A DNA stretch of 64,000 bases from assembly GCA_037176705.1 (NCBI GenBank), contig CM073908.1, forward strand, positions 131,429,430-131,493,429. Reading direction: 5' to 3'. A program made the position numbers and the translations under genes. Positions 23,171 through 35,513 of the stretch are shown here, piece by piece. Each line of letters begins with the position of its first letter. The stretch's first letter is position 1. This DNA is from Molossus alvarezi. Its lineage: Eukaryota > Chordata > Mammalia > Chiroptera > Molossidae. The notes under the pieces were generated by a model. It saw only the letters and a list, made by a program, of their open reading frames with translations. It had not been told where the DNA came from and searched no databases.

Positions 23171-24400
23171 AACTAGACCACCAACTTGCACCATACACAA
23201 CAGTAAACTCAAAATTGATAAAAGACTTAAATATAAGTTGAAAACCCATAAAAATCCTAGAAGAAAACAGGCAGCAAAATCTCAGACATCTCATGTAACA
23301 GAATTTTCATCAATATATCACCTAGGGCAAGAGAAACAAACAAACAAACAAAATAAATGAGACTACATCACACTATAAGCTTCTGCACAGAAAAAGAAAT
23401 CAGCATGAAAATGAAGAAGGAACCCACTGTATAGGAGAACATATTTGCCAATGATACATCTGATAAGTTGTTAATTTCAAAAATATATAAAGCACTCATA
23501 CAACTCAACAAAAGGAAGACAAACAATCTAATCAGATAATAGGCTGAGGACCTGAATAGATACTTCTCCAAAAAGGACATACTGATGGCCAAGAGACATA
23601 TTAAAAAATGCTCAAAGTCACTATCATCAAAGAAATACAACTTAAAAAGACAATGAGTTACCACCTCACACGTGCCAGACTGGCTAACATTGATAAATCA
23701 GCAAATGAGAGGTGCTGGTGAAGATTTGGAGAAAAAGGAACCCTAGTACACTGCTGGTGGCAATGTACACTGGTACAGCCACTATGAAAAACAATATGGA
23801 ATGTCCTCAAAAATTAAAAATTGAACTGCCATTTGACCCAGTGTTTTCACTTCTAGGAATATATCTTAAGAATCCCGAAATACCAATCAGAAAGAATATA
23901 TGTACCACTATGTTCATAGCATCACAATTCACAGAAGCTAAGACCTGGAGATAGCCCAAGTGCCCATCAGTACAATGGATTAAAAAGCTGTGGTTCATAC
24001 ACACAATGGAATACTATGCAGCTATAAAAAGAAAGATCTCTTACCCTTTGAGACAGCATGTAGGGACCTAAAGATTATTATGTTAAGAGAAATAAGGCAG
24101 TCAGAAAAAGACCAGTGTCATGATCTTACTTTTATCTAGAGTCTAATGAACAATATAATCTGATGAATAAAACAGACCAGAGTCATGAAAACATGGAACA
24201 AAATGGAGGATCTCAGAGGGAAGTGGGGAGGAGGGTTGAGAAAATATTAACCAAAGAACTTATATGCATATATGCATTGCCCATAGACACATACAATAGG
24301 GTGGTGACTGCCTGGGGTGGGGTGGAAACCAGGAAGGGGCAATGGGGGAAAAAGAGGGGGGGATACCTGTAATACTCTCAGCAATAAAGATAATTTTTTT
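23171..24400 (+). mobile_element. 5'-truncated L1 (L1-B)
   Basis: Begins inside ORF2 (GAAACTAGACCACCAACTTG, matching L1-A position about 21940). It carries the C-terminal ORF2 blocks in several frames, for example KIELPFDPVFSLLGIYLKNPE at 23712-23954. The 3' UTR with the TTATATGCATATATGCATTG motif ends at CAATAAAGATAA plus a T/A-rich tail. It starts right at the tail of L1-A in the same orientation. Degraded relative to the youngest copies. Confidence 0.9.
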
Positions 24401-24414
24401 TTTTAAATGTTAGG

Positions 24415-24769
24415 TAAATGGAGTAGTTTGGTAACTGGTTTGCCACTGAATGTAGTACTAATGTTATTCTATTTTATTTATAGCCAATTATTTCAAGTAT
24501 GCATTGAAGGTGAACAGAATATACCACCTCATTGACATAGGATTATGCCAGGAATATGCCTTTTTTGTATAGGGGTCATTTAGACTGATCATTTAAAAAA
24601 ATATATCAGATATTATAAAGCTCTGAAAATTGAGTGTGAGTTATTCTTTAATGAAAGGCATTTACATTAATAAGGAGAGTCTCCATTTGTGAAGGTGTCT
24701 CCCTCTGTGTACGTGGAAGAGAAGAATGACTCCAGATCTCTAGAAACATATATCAATAGAAAAAAAAAA
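24415..24769. other. Unassigned sequence
   Basis: No repeat or gene recognised. A short A-run lies at about 24760-24770. Confidence 0.4.
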
Positions 24770-24774
24770 AGACT

Positions 24775-25015
24775 TAAATGTCTTAACCTTGTTTTTTGTG
24801 CTTTTTCTTGTAACCTTCCATAACTGGCCTCCCCCTGCCCCCCACCCAAACATCTTATTTTTTCTTTAGCTGGAGATGGTATTTAAGGTGGTGCCTTATG
24901 CCATTTCAGGGAGTTACTCAGTTTTCCTGGGTCTCTCCCATGTATACAGGAGGTATACATGTTATTAAACTTCTGTCTGTTTTTCTCAGGTTAATTTGTC
25001 TTTTGTTACAGGGAG
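24775..25015 (+). mobile_element. Probable ERV LTR 3' part
   Basis: Reads like the R-U5 end of an ERV1 LTR: a TATTTAAG box near 24880, GGTCTCTCCCATGTATACAGG, then TTATTAAACTTCTGTCTG and TTAATTTGTCTTTTGTTACAGGG at the end. No paired LTR or internal region is seen. The upstream border is uncertain. Confidence 0.45.
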
Positions 25016-25640
25016 TTACCAAAGAAAACATCACAGTCAAGCACTAAATGGAATAAGCCTTTACTTACATAGAGAAGAGCCAGCAAAATTACCTTCAGTG
25101 GTGAGCCTCAGTTCCCCATGGCCAGCGGGGCTTTCCTAGTGGCCAGATGTAGAGCAGTTTGTCTATGAACACCCCTCTGGTGCCACAGTTGAAGGAAATA
25201 TGTCCCCTCCCCTCAGAAGACAGATAGAACAGTGGGCTGGGTCAGGTGCTGTATTACACACACACTGTTAGCAGAGACAAAAGAGTACTCATCAAGTCTG
25301 AAACAAGAAAAGATATTTCCATACAAGATGATAAGCTGGGCACAGTCTGTGAGGACGCTATCTCTTGGTAAGGAAACGTTTTAGGTCCAAGGCCCATTCT
25401 CATACAGCTGAGCGGGGGTGGAAAGACTACATGCGGGAGACTGCATTGCCAACAGTGTTAATAATGAAGAAGACAAGAGACATTGTGCATTTTCATTATG
25501 TACTTTGTATTTATGAGACTCAAGTGAAAAATGCTAAAAATTTAGAAAATAAATGTGGTTGCTGGTCACACATTAATATAAAATCAAGAATTTTGATCCA
25601 TGCATTAAAAAGATCATTCAGAAATATAACTGAAAAGATT
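25016..25640. other. Unassigned sequence
   Basis: No firm identification. It may contain more of an ERV, since it follows the LTR-like end, but no primer-binding site or gag motif is recognised. Confidence 0.35.
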
Positions 25641-25654
25641 AGTGTTAAATAGTA

Positions 25655-25760
25655 AGCCATTGGTGGTGATGGATAAATGTACTTAAATATTACTGAACTG
25701 TACACTTATAAATGATGAGACAGTAAGGTTTTGTGTATATATATTTACCACAATAAAAAA
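25655..25760 (+). mobile_element. Old L1 3' end
   Basis: Carries the old L1M terminal blocks in order: GGTGGTGATGGATAAATG, ACTGAACTGTACACTTATAA and TTTACCACAATAAAAAAGTG, followed by an A-rich stretch. Confidence 0.6.
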
Positions 25761-25794
25761 GTGAATAAAAAACTATTTAAAAATAAATAAATAA

Positions 25795-26190
25795 GAATCC
25801 ATAATATAATACATCAAGGAATAAATTTATCAAGGAAAGTGCAAGATTTATACCAAAAAACCTAAGATTCTACTGAAAGATCTAAAACAATTTAGGCAAA
25901 TTGAAAGAAATACTAAATTCCTGTATTTAAAAATTAAATAGCATATATACCTATTCCTCTAAATTAAAATATAAATATATTAAAATAAAAATTAGAGCAA
26001 CCAGATGACATTGTTTTGACTTAACAAAATGATATAAAGTTATTCTGGAAAAGGTGTCATTCAATAATATGATGCAGAAATATAAAAATTAAGATTAAAA
26101 AAGCAAAAATTATTTTATTAAAGGCAAACAGATCAATGGAACAAGAAATTAAGTCCATGACATACACTATGACTTTCTTTTTAATCCAGT
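25795..26190 (+). mobile_element. Old L1 ORF2 fragment
   Basis: Decayed ORF2 blocks: ATCAAGGAATAAATTTATC (the LGI.L region), GTGCAAGATTTATACC, a block equivalent to AAGATCTAAA..AATTTA, then AATAGCATATATAC and a segment similar to GATCAATGGAACAAG. Borders are uncertain. Confidence 0.5.
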
Positions 26191-26199
26191 CTTCCAAAA

Positions 26200-27394
26200 T
26201 TTCATTTTAAATGTGAGAGGATTCTTCCCATGTACATGTAGATTAACAATTTACACTCCCAATTTTGTTCCTTCCATATCACTTTAAATTTACAAATTAT
26301 TTTTATTCATTTTTTACCTAACATTTATGGATTGCTTCATTACTATTAATTCTATTGATTTCCTTTGTTAATTAGACACTATATTGTCTCTTACCATCAT
26401 TCTACTAGTATTAATTTTTTGCCTTCTGCACTCAGACTCAAACACGTTTGTCTTAAAATAGAAAGACAGTGCTGACCATGCTTTTTGACTTTATCCCCTA
26501 CTCTAGTAGGATGAAACAGTATGAACATTTTTACTTTCTTCACTGCTGCATACTCCTATAACCTGTTTAGAATGCTTTACCTAAAATCCTTTCTTGCTCA
26601 CTTAATCCTAGGTTTCAATGAGCTAGTTTAGTACTTTGATATCTATGATTCATCCCTTCTTTGCATAATTTCTCTCTTCCAAGAATCATTACTTGTAAGT
26701 CTCATTCCTTAGTATTCATATTTCAAATCTTTATTCCCAGTATCACAATCCAATTAGATATAAAAATGTCTAGGTCATGTATTTTTACTCTTTACTCTTT
26801 TCTCTCCTCTTTGTCACTCCTTGTTCTGATTTATTTGTTGTTTGGTTAGAATAGTCTCTCTAGTAGTTTGCTGAGATACGGTGGATGGGTAATATGTTCC
26901 ATGGTTTTCTGTATCATCACAATGTCCATTACTCACCTTGAGAAGTTAATTACATTATGGCTAGGTATAAATATTTTTGTGATATAATCATTTCCCCCCG
27001 TATTTTATACCTACTATATTTCTCTCTCTGAAGTCCAGATTGCATGCAAGAAGTCTTATTGACAGTCTGATCCCTTTTCCTTTAATATAACTTGTCTTTC
27101 TCTCTAGAAACTTGCACATTTCATTTTCCTCAAAATAAATTTAGGAATTTTATCTAAATGAATATTATTTCCCATAAATTCTTCATAAAAGTTAGTGAGC
27201 CCTTTGAGTCTGGTTGTTTTGTTGTTGTTATTGTTGTTGTTTTGTACCAAAGACATTTTCTTTGAAATCATTCCTCCATTACTTTTAATGTTTTGGAAAT
27301 CCTATGGATTTATATTTTGTACTGTATTTTGTCCCCTTAATCTTTCAGACCAATAGCCTATCAAGATTGGCCATTCTCTTTTTGAATTTATCCC
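26200..27394 (-). mobile_element. Possible old antisense L1 ORF1 relic
   Basis: The T-rich plus strand resembles the reverse complement of an old L1M ORF1/5' region in places (the CTCTCTGAAGTCCAGATTGC..GCAAGAAGTCTT block near 27023 and the downstream TTTTCTTTAATATAAC order). Decay is heavy, so borders and identity are uncertain, and 26200-26850 may be unrelated. Confidence 0.3.
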
Positions 27395-27598
27395 CTGAAT
27401 TTTTTTTTATTTTTTTTTATTTTTAATTTTTATTTCTGTCACAGATGTTTCTCCTTTTTTACTCCATTGACACCCTCCTCCCCATACCCCCCACCCCCGG
27501 CCCCATCCCTGGCTTTGTTGTCCATGTTCATTGGTTATGTATACATGCATATAAGTTCTGTGGTTTATCTCATCCCACCCCCCAATCAAGAAGCACAT
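27395..27598 (-). mobile_element. L1 3' UTR tail, 5'-truncated, antisense
   Basis: The plus strand shows a T-rich tail (27400-27430), TTATTTCTGTCACAGATG, then CCTCCTCCCCATACCCCCCA, CCATGTTCATTGGTTATGTA and ACATGCATATAAGTTCTG. This is the exact reverse order of the bat L1 3' UTR at 22980-23135. Only about 200 bp of L1 was inserted. Confidence 0.85.
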
Positions 27599-28599
27599 TG
27601 TTATTCTTGTTTAGTTCCAGAAATGTTTCGGAAATTCTTTGAAATTCTACACTTGAGTGTCCTTAAAATGATTATTAGTTTTATGTTTCAGATGTCATAT
27701 CTCTTGTCAGTAGTTCTACTTCAATAGAAGTCACTTTACAGGTGCCCTGCTTGTTCTACTTTGATTGCTGGGTTCACTTAAGCCCATTGTTATTTACTTT
27801 TGCCTACATAACGCTCCCTATTCATCCTATGTTATCACATCAAGCTGTTAAGCAAATATATTTGGCAGACTGAATAAAAATTTCAGAACAAATTCTGATG
27901 ATACTAACAACATCGTTGCAAATAACATATTACATCAATATAGAGCAAAAAGTGGATATGACAAGAAATAGAAGTAAAATAGTACTGTAATTTTTATTTT
28001 GTATATGCCTAACCCAAGCCTAAAAATGCATCTTTAACTTGGACAATTAGAAAAATATATTCAAGTATATTTTAAAAAAAATAAAAAACTAGTATGAATG
28101 CATGCAAAACTTTCAGGTCAGTGCAGAAGTAAGAATAACAAAGCCAGTCTAAATTTTAGTAGACATAAGAGAAGACACAAAATTGAAATAATTATGATGT
28201 TGGAAAGAAGCAGTGAAGCATTGCTATTTCTACACAACAGTTTCACACCTCAAAATACCAATCTAATCAAGAAAACATGCTTACAATGAATTAGAATAAA
28301 CCAATAGATTCCCAGCTTAATTTCAATAATCTGTAAATTACAAAAGGTAAAAACAAAACAAAAATCCCTTAAAAGTAGCAAACACCATCAGAAAAATGAC
28401 AGCAGCATCAACAACCGTATAACAAATGCTATGCCAAATAAATATTTTAACAGAAAAAAAAAAAAGGAGGTCTAAAAGAAGATTTTGGATAACATGAATA
28501 AAACTTTGCTGATAGGCAAAAATGTTTGTTGTTCAGTGAAAAGAGAGAATACTGCAATTGATTCTTTATAATTTACTACTTTAATCCCCATTAAAATTC
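27599..28599. other. Unassigned sequence
   Basis: AT-rich, with no gene. Parts of 27990-28470 may be decayed L1 but I could not anchor them. Confidence 0.35.
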
Positions 28600-28830
28600 A
28601 TTTGGGGAAACTCATTCATGAATGCAGATGCAAAAAAAATCCCAACCAAAATGTTAGGAAGCCACATTGGATTGAGAATAAATTAATTATAATACAATAT
28701 AACTAAATTAGTATATTGCAAGATTGTAGTGGTAGCTTAACACTGGAATATATACAAAGACCATTCTCCACAATAGAAGATGAAAGGAAAAACATCTGTA
28801 ACAAAAATAAACTAATTAAATTAAAATAAA
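28600..28830 (+). mobile_element. Old L1 RT-region relic
   Basis: Blocks ATGAATGCAGATGCAAAAA (NADAK of the RT region) and TAACACTGGAATATATACAA-like sequence occur in the order of the L1 RT domain, followed by an A-rich end with AAATAAACTAATTAAAT. Very decayed. Confidence 0.4.
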
Positions 28831-30417
28831 ATAAAATAACCCTTTAAAAACAATTAAGACCATCTCTTAACCTGCAGTCCCCAGAAAGCTACCACTTTAT
28901 AAAAGAATGAAGTCCCAAGCAGCAGGAGTGAGGGACAAGCAGAATAAAAGAGGGAAGGAATGAAAGCCAAAATTAGGATGTATTAATGACCTGGTTGCAG
29001 CTAAGTGTGAGTGATTATCCTATAGGATGGTCATCTGAGAAGGTGTTTAATTATATCTTAGATCAATCCAACTTGGAGAAGAGGGATGAGGAGAGGAAAA
29101 AATGTAACCTCCATTTCCCATATTCTGTAGTCAAAGTTCATCCCATGGGCATATGCATGGCTATAGAGCAGAGTTCCAGAGTATCCCACATCTTGGCATC
29201 AACTTGGAACCTCAGTCTTAGCAGAAGCAAAGTGCTATTATTTTGTGCCTGCTTGAAAACTCTACAAAGCTGCTAACTGGTTGTGTAGTGACTGGAAAAA
29301 GAGATAGTGGGGTTTACAGAATCTGAAGTGGTTCATAAGAAGTATCTGATAAAGACACTAGATGCCATTTTACACCTGCAGTACTTGCAGTAATTAAGTC
29401 TGGCAACATTAATTGTTGAAAAAAATGGAAAACAATGGTACTATATAATGCTGATAGGTATCACATTATATGTGTTTGTAAGGGCAAATACTAAGCGTAA
29501 AAAAAAAGGTACAAAAAGGGAAAGAAACATGCCATCTTTCAGAGCATTCTTGTTAGAAAACCTGTAATTCTAAATTCTTTCTCTGTTTCTCTGAGATGTA
29601 TGTAAATATTTTAAATACTTAAATAAGCTACTCTACAGATTTACAGTTTTTATGTAAAGCTCTTTAAAACTTTATTATCTTCCTCTAGTACCAGGGAGTC
29701 AACTCTTTGAAATATAATCATCAAAGAAGATAACATTCTTATCTCCTATTTTCTGTGGGAAACTAGAAGCCTAATTTCAGCGGAAGCCCTGTTCCAAAAC
29801 TCCCTGCTGTATTGTGAGAAATTTCTTTTTTTCCTTTGGATAAAACCAACTAGCTAACCTAGATGGTCACCCCAACTATTAGTGAATTTAGGATGAACCA
29901 TGTGTGACAAATGTTGCTGTCAAGTCCTCGTACCTGAGGACTAGTTATTTTCTCTCTTGAAAACATAAATGTAATGGGTTTTATCTACTTGGCTATACAA
30001 AAAGGGTGAGATTTCTTTCTGTCTTAGCAATCTCTTTAGCAAATTGCCTGTGATGCACACCACATTCTGGTTTAGTGTTTATTCAATAATATACCTCTTT
30101 TCTTTCTTCTCTACCTTTGTTGGAGAAGTTTTCTGGGTTAGTAGGAGATTTTGTTTTTAATTTTATTTCCCCAACATGTTCTCTTGGGTTTTAAGTTCAT
30201 GAGTGTTGATTATACTGTTATGATTTATAACTTACAAATGCATGCACACAGATATATACATTTGAATGTGTCAAATATTTTAATATGTCCAAAAATATGT
30301 TAAAAGTAAAAGACATCCAGCTGGTAAATGTTTATAACAACAACAAAAATAATAAGTTTTAATAATATCAATACATAAAGTTTATATAAATTATTTTTAA
30401 TAGTATGCCACTAGTCT
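28831..30417. other. Unassigned sequence
   Basis: About 1.6 kb without a recognised repeat or gene. The plus-strand frame 28986-29276 (96 codons) shows no domain. Confidence 0.4.
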
Positions 30418-30572
30418 GACCCTGATCAGTATAGTTCAGCTGGTTGGAGCATCGTCTGATGCACTGAAGGGTCATAGGCTTGATTCCTGGTCAGGAAATA
30501 TACCCAGGTTGTGGGTTCAATCCCCTGTTGGGGCATGTACAGGAGGCAACTGATCGATGTTTCTCTCTTACA

Positions 30573-30642
<70 letters not shown>

Positions 30643-30650
30643 AAATCAAA
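30418..30650 (+). mobile_element. VES-type SINE with long (CT)n
   Basis: Head GACCCTGATCAGTATAGTTC with GGTTGGAGC, then TTGATTCCTGGTC and GGGTTCAATCCCC boxes, a GATCGATGTTTCTCTC block and a pure or near-pure CT run at 30575-30641. The tail is CAAATCAAATC. The head is more divergent than the L1-embedded copies, so this is probably an older copy with an expanded microsatellite. Confidence 0.85.
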
Positions 30651-31440
30651 TCTAAACTGGTAAAGGCTTTCTGGAGAGTAATCTGACAGTACTTAATGAA
30701 ATTGTCTGAATATTTATTTTCTCTTAGGAAGTGGAGAACTTCCTCTCTGACATATGCAGATTCTTTTTTGTTTGGTATAGTGTTGTTCAATCTTCTTTTG
30801 AACTATCCTATCAACCTGGAAAAACCACCTATTTGGCCTTCTTCTGTCATCCATTCTGTTTCAAATTTACCTGGAGGTATTGGTAAGAAAATAAAGCTGA
30901 TCATTGTCATTTAGCCAAATAATAATCATCTTAGTTTTCTCTGCAGGTACATTTGCTTTTTAAGTTTTTATTGTTTTAGTTTTTTATGTTAATTTGTTTT
31001 GTCTTTAACGAGACATATGCCCACCTAAAAGAAGCTACATAAGACATCTTAGCATTTTGATTTTGAACTCCAAGATGCATTTCTTTCCTACACAAATTCT
31101 GTACAAAAAATTGAAATTGCAAATGATAAATGTGACAAGGCTTTATTTTACAATTTTAAATTAAATTTGTCATCATACTATTAATGCAAATATTAATATC
31201 TGCATATATGATTTATCAGGATTAATTTTAACTAAGTGAGGTAGGGAAAAACACGTTACTGATCATTTCTGAATACTAATCAAAATGCCAAGGCCACCCT
31301 TATTTCAAAAAATAGATATGTTGTCACACTATATTGGGGAAGTAGATAAAATAAGAACTTATAGCACCTCTGGTTTGGTGCATGGTTGGGGGGGTAGTTG
31401 CCACAAGAAAGAGATTAGAAACTTTAAAAATATTTTGGAC
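30651..31440. other. Unassigned sequence
   Basis: No gene or repeat recognised. A run of G at 31388-31394 and AT-rich stretches are the only features. Confidence 0.4.
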
Positions 31441-31545
31441 TGCTTATTTTGGCATCACACATACTAAATTGGAATGATACAGAGAAGATTAGCCTGGCCC
31501 CTGCACAAAGATGACACACAAATGTGTGAAGCATTACGTATTTTT
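31441..31545 (+). ncRNA. RNU6 (pseudogene): U6 snRNA retropseudogene, 5' part of a U6-L1 chimera
   Basis: Nearly the whole U6 RNA is present: ACATACTAAATTGGAATGAT, ACAGAGAAGATTAGC (the catalytic ACAGAGA box is intact), TGGCCCCTGCACAAAGATG and a TATTTTT 3' end at 31539-31545. It has several substitutions and small indels relative to functional U6. No U6 promoter (PSE or TATA at about -30) is visible upstream, so it is not expected to be transcribed as U6. L1 ORF1 sequence starts immediately after the T-tail in the same orientation, which is the classic arrangement of chimeras made by template switching during L1 reverse transcription. Confidence 0.9.
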
Positions 31546-31989
31546 GAAAAACACACACAGGCCCAGGAAGCACAGCATCCCAAGCACGATAAACCCAAAG
31601 AAGCCCACACCAAGACACATAATTAAAACAACAAAGTTTAAAGACAGAGAATTTTAAAAGCAGCAAGAGAAAGTCACCCACAAGGGAGCTCCCATAAGAT
31701 TTTCAGTTGATTTCTCAACAGAAACATTTCTGGCCAGAAGAGATTGGCATTTCAGGCCAGAAGGGATTGGCATGAAATATTCAAAATGTTAAAAAGCAAG
31801 GACCTACAACCAAGACCACTCTACCTAGCAAGGTTATTGTTCAAAGTTTAAGGTGAAATAAAGAACATCTCAGACAAGAATAAGCTAAAGGAGTTTATTA
31901 TCACCAAACCAGTATTACAAGAAATATTAAAGAGTCTTCTTTAATAAGAGAGAGAAAAAAAACATAATTACTATAAAAATAAAATGGCA

Positions 31990-32198
31990 CCCTGGCCGGT
32001 TTAGCTCAGCAGTGGAGCATCAGCCCATGGATCAGAGAGTCCCAGGTTTGATTCCAGTCAGGGGCACATACCTCGGTTGCAGTTCAGTCCCCAGCCCTGG
32101 TCAGAGTTGTGCAGGAGGCAACCAATCGATGTGTCTCTCACGTCGATGTTTCCCTCTCTCTCTCCTTCTCTCTTCCACTTTATCTGAAGAGAAAAAAG
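31990..32198 (+). mobile_element. VES-type SINE in L1-C
   Basis: Head CCCTGGCCGGTTTAGCTCAG, B box GGTTTGATTCC, CATCGATGT-type block and CT-rich body, ending TATCTGAAGAGAAAAAAG. It lacks the terminal CGGGTGAGG stretch. Perfect 12-bp target duplications AATAAAATGGCA lie at 31978-31989 and 32199-32210. Confidence 0.95.
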
Positions 32199-34533
32199 AA
32201 TAAAATGGCAATGAATACATACTTATTAATAATCACCTTAAAGGTAAATAGCTTAAAAGCTCCAATCAAAAGATACAGAGTAGCAGAAAGGATAAGAAAA
32301 TAAGATCCATAAATATGTTGTATATAAGAGATCCACTTTCAGACAAAAGATATACACAACTGAAAGTAAAGGGATAGAAAAGGATATATGATGCTCATGG
32401 AAACAAACAAATGAACAAAAAACCTAGGGTAGCAGTATTTATATCACACAAAGTAGACTTTAAAACAAAGGCTCTAATAAGAGATAAAGAAGAATATTAC
32501 ATAAATATAAAGTGATCAATTCAACAATAGGATATAATGCTATAAACATTTATGTACCCAACATAGAAGCACCTAAATATATAAGGCAAATCTTGATGCA
32601 CATAAAAAGGAAGATGGACAGTAATACAGTCATAGTAGGAAATTTTAACACCTGACTGACATCAATGGGTAGATTTTCCAGACACAGATTCAACAAGGAT
32701 ATAGTGGCCTTAAATGACACTCTAGACCAGGTAAGTTTAATTGATACTTTCAGAGCATTTTATCCCAACACAGCAGAATATACATTCTTTTCAAGTGCAC
32801 ATAGAATATTCTCTAGAATATACCATAATTTAGGGCACAAAACAAGTTTCAATAAATTAAAGAAGATTGAAATTATATCAAGCATCTATGATTACAAAGG
32901 TATGAAACTAGAACTCAATTATTAAAAAATGAAAAAACACACAAATAGAAGGAAGCTAAATAACATGTTACTAAACAATGAATGGATTAACAATGACATC
33001 AAAGAGGAAATAAAAATTTACTTGAGACAAATGAAAATGAACACAAAACAACACAAAATCTTTGGGACACAGCAAAAGAAGTCCTAAGAGGAAAATTCAT
33101 AACACTACAGGCCTACCTAAAGAAGCAAGAAAAATCTCAAATAAACAATCTAACCTTACACCTAAAGAAACTAGACAAAGAACAACAAACAAAGCCCAAA
33201 GTGAGTAGAAGGAAGGAGATAATAAAAATTAGAGCAAAGACAAATGACATACATACTAAAAAAATAAATAAATAAATACAAAAGATCAATGAAAACAAGA
33301 GCTGGTTCTTTGAAAACATAAACAAGATTGACCAACCTTTAAACAGACTCATAACAAAGAAAAATGACTCAAGTAAAATAAGAAATGATATAAGAGAAGT
33401 AACAAACGACACCACAGGAATACAAAGGATCATAAGAAAATATCATGAACAACTGTGTGCCAACAAATTGGAAAATCTGGACAAAATGGATAAATTCCTA
33501 CAAACATTCAATCTTCCAAAACTTAGCCAAGAAGAGTCAGAAAATCTAAACAGACTGATTACCACTAATGAAATCAAAGCAGTAATTAAAACAAAACAAA
33601 ACAACTCCCAACAAACAAAAGTCCTGGACCAGATGGCTTCCATGTGAATTTTATCAAAATTTCAAAGAAAAACTAACACCTATTCTTCTCACCCTATTCC
33701 AGGAACTTCAAGATGTGTGAAGATTCTCAAGCTCCTTTTATGAGTCCAGCATTATTCTAATTCCAAATCCAGATAAAGATCTACAAAGAAGGAAAATTAT
33801 AGTCCAACATCCCTGATAAATATAGATGCAAAAATCTTCAACAAAAACTAGCCAACCAGATGCAGCACTACATTAAAAAGGTCTTACATCATGATCAAGT
33901 GTGATTTATTCCTGGGATGCAAGGTTAGTACATCATCCATAAATCAATTAACATTATACACCACATAAACAAAAAACATAAGATAAAAATTACATGGTCA
34001 TATCAATAGATTCAGAAAAGGCATTTGACAAAATTGAACACCCATTTATGATTTAAAAATCTTAGCAAAATGGGAATAGAGGGAACATACCTCAACATAA
34101 AAAGGCCATACATGACAAAACCACAGCTAATATCATACTCAATGGAGAAAAACTAAAAGTGTTTCCCTTAAGATCAGGACCCAGATGAGGATATCTGCTT
34201 TCACCACACTTATTCAACAGAGTACCGCAAATGCCAGCCATAGCAATAAGACAAGAAGAATAAATAAAAGGCATCCAAATTGGAAAAGAAAGAAAACTGT
34301 CATTGTTTGCAGATGACATGACACTGTATATAAAGAACCCTAAATACTCCACCAAAAAACTACTAGAACTTATAAACAAACTTAATAAATTAGCAGGATA
34401 CAGAATTAATATTCAGAAATTAGTTGCATTTTTATAATGAACTATCAGAAAGAGAAATTACAAAAACAATCCCATTTACAATTTCATCAAAAAAATCAAA
34501 ATAAAACACCTAGAAATAAATTTAATCAAGGAG

Positions 34534-34787
34534 CCCTGGCCAGTTTGGTTCAGCGGTTAGAGCGTCGGCCTGCGGTCCTGAGAGACCCGGGTTTGGTTCC
34601 CGCTAAGGGCGCATACCTCGGTTGCAGTTTGTCCCCGGCCCTGGTCGGTTGTGCGGGTGGCAGCCACTCGATGTGTTCCTTTCACATCGATGTTTCTCTC
34701 TCTCTCTCTGTTCCTCTCTCTCCCTCCCACTCTACCTGAACAAAAAATGGAAAAATGTCCTCGGGTGAGGATAAAAAAAAAAAAAAA
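34534..34787 (+). mobile_element. VES-type SINE in L1-C
   Basis: Well-preserved copy: head GCCCTGGCCAGTTTGGTTCAG, GTCGGCCTGCGGTCC, B box GGGTTTGGTTCCC, CATCGATGTTTCTCTC, and a TCCTCGGGTGAGGATAAAA tail with an A-run. Target duplications TTAATCAAGGAG(C) lie at 34522-34534 and 34788-34800. It is nearly identical to the copy at 54634, so both are young. Confidence 0.95.
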
Positions 34788-35272
34788 TTAATCAAGGAGC
34801 TAAGGACTTTAACTCAGATAAGTATAAGGTACTGGAGAAAGAAATCAAAGATTCAAATAAATGAAAGCATATACCATGCTCATGGATAAGAAGAACTAAC
34901 ATTAAAATGTCCATAGTACTCAAAGTAATCTACATATTCAATATAATACCCAACAAAATTCCAATGGTGTATTCTGCAGAACTAGAAGAAATTATCCAAA
35001 ACTGTATATGGAACCACAAAAAACAAAACAAACAAAAGCCTGAATATTGAGAAAGAACAAAAAAGTTGGAGGAATCACACTACCTGATATCAAACTATAC
35101 CACAATGCCATAGTAATCAAAACAGCATGATACCTGCATATAAAAAGACATATAGATCAATGGAACATAAATGAAAGTCCAGAAATAAATCCATGCTATT
35201 AGGTCAATAAATATTTGACAAAGGAGGCAAAAAACATAAAATAGTGTAAAGGTAGTTTATGTAAAAAAATGG

Positions 35273-35513
35273 GCCCTGGCCAGTTTGGCTCAGCAGTAGG
35301 CCTGTGAACCAATGAGTCACAGGTTTGATTCTGGCCAAAAGCACATACCTCGGTTACAGTTTGTCCCCCACCCTGGTCAAGGTTGTGCGGGAGGCAACCA
35401 GTCAATGTGTCCCCCTTATGTCGATGTTTCTCACTCTCTCCCTTTCTCTCCCTTTCATTCTCTCTGAAGATAAATAGAAAAAAATATATATATCCTCAGG
35501 TGAGGATTAAGAA
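35273..35513 (+). mobile_element. VES-type SINE in L1-C
   Basis: Head GCCCTGGCCAGTTTGGCTCAG, a shortened anticodon-stem region, GGTTTGATTCTGG, CCTCGGTTACAGTTTGTCC, CT-rich body and ATCCTCAGGTGAGGATTAAG tail. The flanking repeats are degenerate (AAAAAATGG-like against AAAAATTG), so it is somewhat older than its two neighbours. Confidence 0.9.

Noticed and set aside
24775..25640. Larger ERV with internal region
   Set aside because: Only the LTR-like 3' part has recognisable motifs; downstream shows no primer-binding site or gag similarity I can support.
31441..31545. Functional U6 snRNA gene
   Set aside because: Multiple substitutions, no PSE or TATA box at the expected distance, and direct fusion to L1.
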